Below are positions 62,205 through 64,000 of a stretch of DNA of 64,000 bases, in pieces (the first letter of the stretch is position 1; every line of letters starts with the position of its first letter). The notes below the pieces were generated by a model, which saw only the letters and a program-made list of their open reading frames with translations, was not told the DNA's origin and searched no databases. The position numbers and the translations under genes were made by a program. This stretch comes from an uncultured Megasphaera sp. (GTDB lineage Bacteria; Bacillota; Negativicutes; Veillonellales; Megasphaeraceae): positions 1 to 64,000 of the forward strand of contig CAKPYN010000009.1 of assembly GCA_934202965.1 (NCBI GenBank), written 5' to 3'.

Positions 62205-63026
62205 TTATTCGTGGTACAGCTCTTTATTACGTTTAACAATTTCCATAACAAGATTGGCCGTTTCTTCAATGGCTTTTGAAGATACATCAATAATGGGGCA
62301 ATGCAGTCGGCGCATAACACCCCGCGCATAAGTTAATTCCTCATTGATGCGCTCAATATTAGCATAATTGGCATTGGAATCCAAGCCCATACTGCGCAAC
62401 CGTTCTGAACGAATAAAATTCAATTTAAATGGATCGATAATCAAGCCGACAATTTTTCGTGCCGGTACTTCAAATAATTCCGGCGGCAGTGCCACTTCCG
62501 GAACTAACGGCAAGTTAGCCGCTTTGACGCGCTTGTGCGCCAAATACATGGACAACGGTGTCTTAGATGTACGAGATACACCGACAATGACAATATCCGC
62601 TTTTAAAAATCCCATTGGATTTTTGCCATCATCGAATTTAACAGCAAATTCAATAGCCTCTACCCGTTTGAAATATTCCTCATCCAATTGATGAATCATT
62701 CCCGGTTTCGTTGTAGGCTCTGTCTGTGTAAGCGTTCCTACGCCAGCCAGCATAGGACCAATAATATCAATGGCCGTAATATGCGCTGCACTGGTTAAAT
62801 TCTTTAAGGTATTACGCAGCACTGGTGAAATAATCGTATAACAAATCATGCCTTGATTTTCCACCGCTTTTTGCACCAAATCTTCAATTTGCTGCTCTGT
62901 TCGTATATACGGCATGCGCACAATATCAAATTCTTGTTTATCATATTGACTGGCTGCTGCTCTGGCTACTCGTTCTGCTGTATCTCCCAGTGAATCCGAG
63001 CAGGCATAAATAATGGGTTTGCTCAC
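62205..63026 (-). CDS. ppsR: PEP synthase/PPDK regulatory protein (kinase-pyrophosphorylase, DUF299)
   Basis: 273 residues. Starts SKPIIYACSDSLGDTAERV, has the P-loop GVSRTSKTPLS (about 148-158) and LRSMGLDSNANYA, all diagnostic. It inactivates PEP synthase or pyruvate phosphate dikinase by ADP-dependent phosphorylation and reactivates it by phosphorolysis. The neighbouring gene at the window edge is a PEP synthase, its probable target. The start is GTG, one base after the ccpN stop. Confidence 0.95.
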   Translation of the reverse strand: MSKPIIYACSDSLGDTAERVARAAASQYDKQEFDIVRMPYIRTEQQIEDLVQKAVENQGMICYTIISPVLRNTLKNLTSAAHITAIDIIGPMLAGVGTLTQTEPTTKPGMIHQLDEEYFKRVEAIEFAVKFDDGKNPMGFLKADIVIVGVSRTSKTPLSMYLAHKRVKAANLPLVPEVALPPELFEVPARKIVGLIIDPFKLNFIRSERLRSMGLDSNANYANIERINEELTYARGVMRRLHCPIIDVSSKAIEETANLVMEIVKRNKELYHE

Positions 63027-63027
63027 G

Positions 63028-63669
63028 TTACGTTCTCCTTCCTAAGCCACATTCCACGAATAAGCGAGTAATGTTTGTTTTCGATATTCTTCCTACAATC
63101 TGCAATTCCTTGCGTTCCTCATCATCTGTATCCAATACACGGACAACAGGAAGGCAATCCACCTCATATTCAATCATCCGCTGGGCTGCCACTAATGCTT
63201 TTTCATGGGGCTGTACATAAATCAATTTACTAACCGGCGTCATCACCATACGCACCGGCAACGCCCGTAAATCATTATTGCCCATCGCAGTTTTCAGCAA
63301 ATCTTTTCGCGATACGACACCGGCCAAGATATTATCTGTCCCAACAAATACGGTACCTACATCTTCTGTAAACATAGCAATAATAGCATCATATGCACTC
63401 GTATGCTCTCCCACAATAACCGGCTGAGAAAGACACGTTTCAATATTAATATCCATAATGGCCTGAGACAATAGGTCTTTTTCCTGATCGCCTACAAAAA
63501 AGTATCCCAGTTTAGGCCGGGCATCAATCAATCCTAGCATGGTTAAAATCGCCAAGTCAGACCGCAGTGCAGCCCGTGTGACATGGAGTTGATTGGCTAT
63601 TTTTTGGCCCGTAATCGGGCTGCTTTCTTTCACAATACGCAAAATCGTTTCTTGTCGTTCCGATAGCAT
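63028..63669 (-). CDS. ccpN: CcpN-like transcriptional repressor (HTH plus CBS domains)
   Basis: 213 residues: an N-terminal winged helix (SERQETILRIVKESSPITGQ, HVTRAALRSDLAIL) followed by two CBS domains (about 78-210) that probably bind adenine nucleotides. In Bacillus CcpN represses gluconeogenic genes and is encoded next to the ppsR homologue yqfL, the same pairing as here. AGGAGG lies 12 bases before the ATG, a long spacing. Confidence 0.9.
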   Translation of the reverse strand: MLSERQETILRIVKESSPITGQKIANQLHVTRAALRSDLAILTMLGLIDARPKLGYFFVGDQEKDLLSQAIMDINIETCLSQPVIVGEHTSAYDAIIAMFTEDVGTVFVGTDNILAGVVSRKDLLKTAMGNNDLRALPVRMVMTPVSKLIYVQPHEKALVAAQRMIEYEVDCLPVVRVLDTDDEERKELQIVGRISKTNITRLFVECGLGRRT

Positions 63670-63720
63670 ATCGCGGTTTCACCTCCTGGGGTATAATACT
63701 ATATGACTATTTTTACTATT

Positions 63721-63749
63721 ATCATAGCACATTTATTTATTTATGTATA
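63721..63749 (-). promoter_or_regulatory. Promoter of ccpN-ppsR
   Basis: TATACA, 17 bases and TATGAT on the minus strand (-10 at the complement of 63721-63726). A second AT-rich element GTATTATAC lies between it and the gene and might be an operator. Confidence 0.5.
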
Positions 63750-63766
63750 CTATTTAATTGGCATGC

Positions 63767-63808
63767 GAAAAAACAGTCCAAAAGAAATCACAATTTCTTT
63801 TGGACTGT
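63767..63808 (-). terminator. Terminator of the PEP synthase gene
   Basis: A perfect 16-bp stem (63773-63788 with 63793-63808, loop of four) followed by six U residues on the minus strand. Confidence 0.95.
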
Positions 63809-63833
63809 CTATATTACTCGTTACTATAATGAT

Positions 63834-64000
63834 TTACCACGTATAGTCTTCCGTTTCGGCCCGTCCTTTTCCAGTCAATGAATCCATTAATATACGCTGT
63901 TCGATTTGTGCAACATGTTTCCGAGTTGCAACTACTGCATCGGGATTGACAGAAATAGAATCAATTCCGCTCTTTACTAAGAACTCAGCAAAATCAGGGT
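63834..64000 (-). CDS. ppsA: Phosphoenolpyruvate synthase, C-terminal 54 residues (runs off the window)
   Basis: The reading frame ending at TAA 63834-63836 encodes [18 protein letters not shown] and ends ETEDYTW. This is the last strand/helix of the PEP-utilising TIM barrel, where [10 protein letters not shown] is the PEP-synthase form rather than the PPDK form. It makes PEP from pyruvate and ATP. Adjacent ppsR and ccpN form its likely post-translational and transcriptional controls. Confidence 0.88.
   Translation of the reverse strand, partial: PDFAEFLVKSGIDSISVNPDAVVATRKHVAQIEQRILMDSLTGKGRAETEDYTW

Overview
This 64 kb window is chromosomal DNA from a diderm member of the Firmicutes, most likely Negativicutes/Veillonellales and Megasphaera-like. 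The organism is inferred from content, not from a search. Firmicute-type housekeeping genes (rnj, gdpP-rplI-lonC-dnaB, ccpN-ppsR, a zinc-type rpmB) sit beside a full outer-membrane programme: bamA, tamB, three OmpH/Skp paralogues, lpxD, an LpxL-type acyltransferase, mlaEFD with tolC, and a TonB-dependent receptor. Nearly all genes lie on the minus strand. The plus-strand exceptions are queG, a nitroreductase, znuA with a broken amidase, rpmB and a 25-residue peptide gene.

Layout. 1-721: the start of tuf preceded by tRNA genes Thr(UGU)-Tyr-fMet-Thr(GGU)-Met in one operon. 970-12015: queG, then a housekeeping run (Yip1-like protein, sppA, dnaB, lonC, rplI, gdpP, DUF2232 protein, rnj). 12368-15000: a secreted unknown protein, then a zinc-sensor-like arsR with sixA and thiD. 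15117-28249: an envelope-biogenesis operon read as tamB, a sigma factor, an unknown single-TM protein, bamA, an unknown outer-membrane protein, three ompH genes, lpxD and lpxL. 28250-29756: a 1.5 kb interval without ordinary genes, holding a candidate type I toxin-antitoxin locus and palindromic repeats. 29757-36827: a 1653-residue TonB-receptor/second-barrel fusion with Fur-like sites, then tolC. 36877-39643: mlaD (with a barrel-like C terminus), mlaF and mlaE. 39939-41324: nitroreductase and a beta-lactamase-fold hydrolase. 41341-44939: a zinc-uptake locus (znuC-znuB-zur diverging from znuA) around two near-identical operators. 45071-46783: an alanine/glycine:cation symporter under a tandem glycine riboswitch. 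47031-55094: surE, a GT2 glycosyltransferase, pssA, psd, wecG-like, guaB, recG, rpmB. 55147-62126: an unusual three-gene operon. 62205-64000: ppsR, ccpN and the end of a PEP synthase gene.

The themes connect. tamB, bamA, ompH, lpxD/lpxL, mlaEFD, tolC, pssA and psd build and maintain the outer membrane; the receptor is probably iron regulated; zur/znu and the SmtB-like regulator handle zinc; ccpN, ppsR and ppsA control gluconeogenic entry.

Best candidates for something undescribed: (i) the 55147-62126 operon, whose 1621-residue protein joins an HD domain, a helical-repeat region, a NadD-like nucleotidyltransferase, a possible acetyltransferase and a phosphoribosyltransferase-like domain, next to an LDH/MDH-fold protein with an altered active site and a flavin/cysteine-motif protein; (ii) the small-peptide/antisense RNA locus at 28577-28891; (iii) the receptor/porin fusion. 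All calls are from reading the sequence alone; no database search or structure prediction was run.
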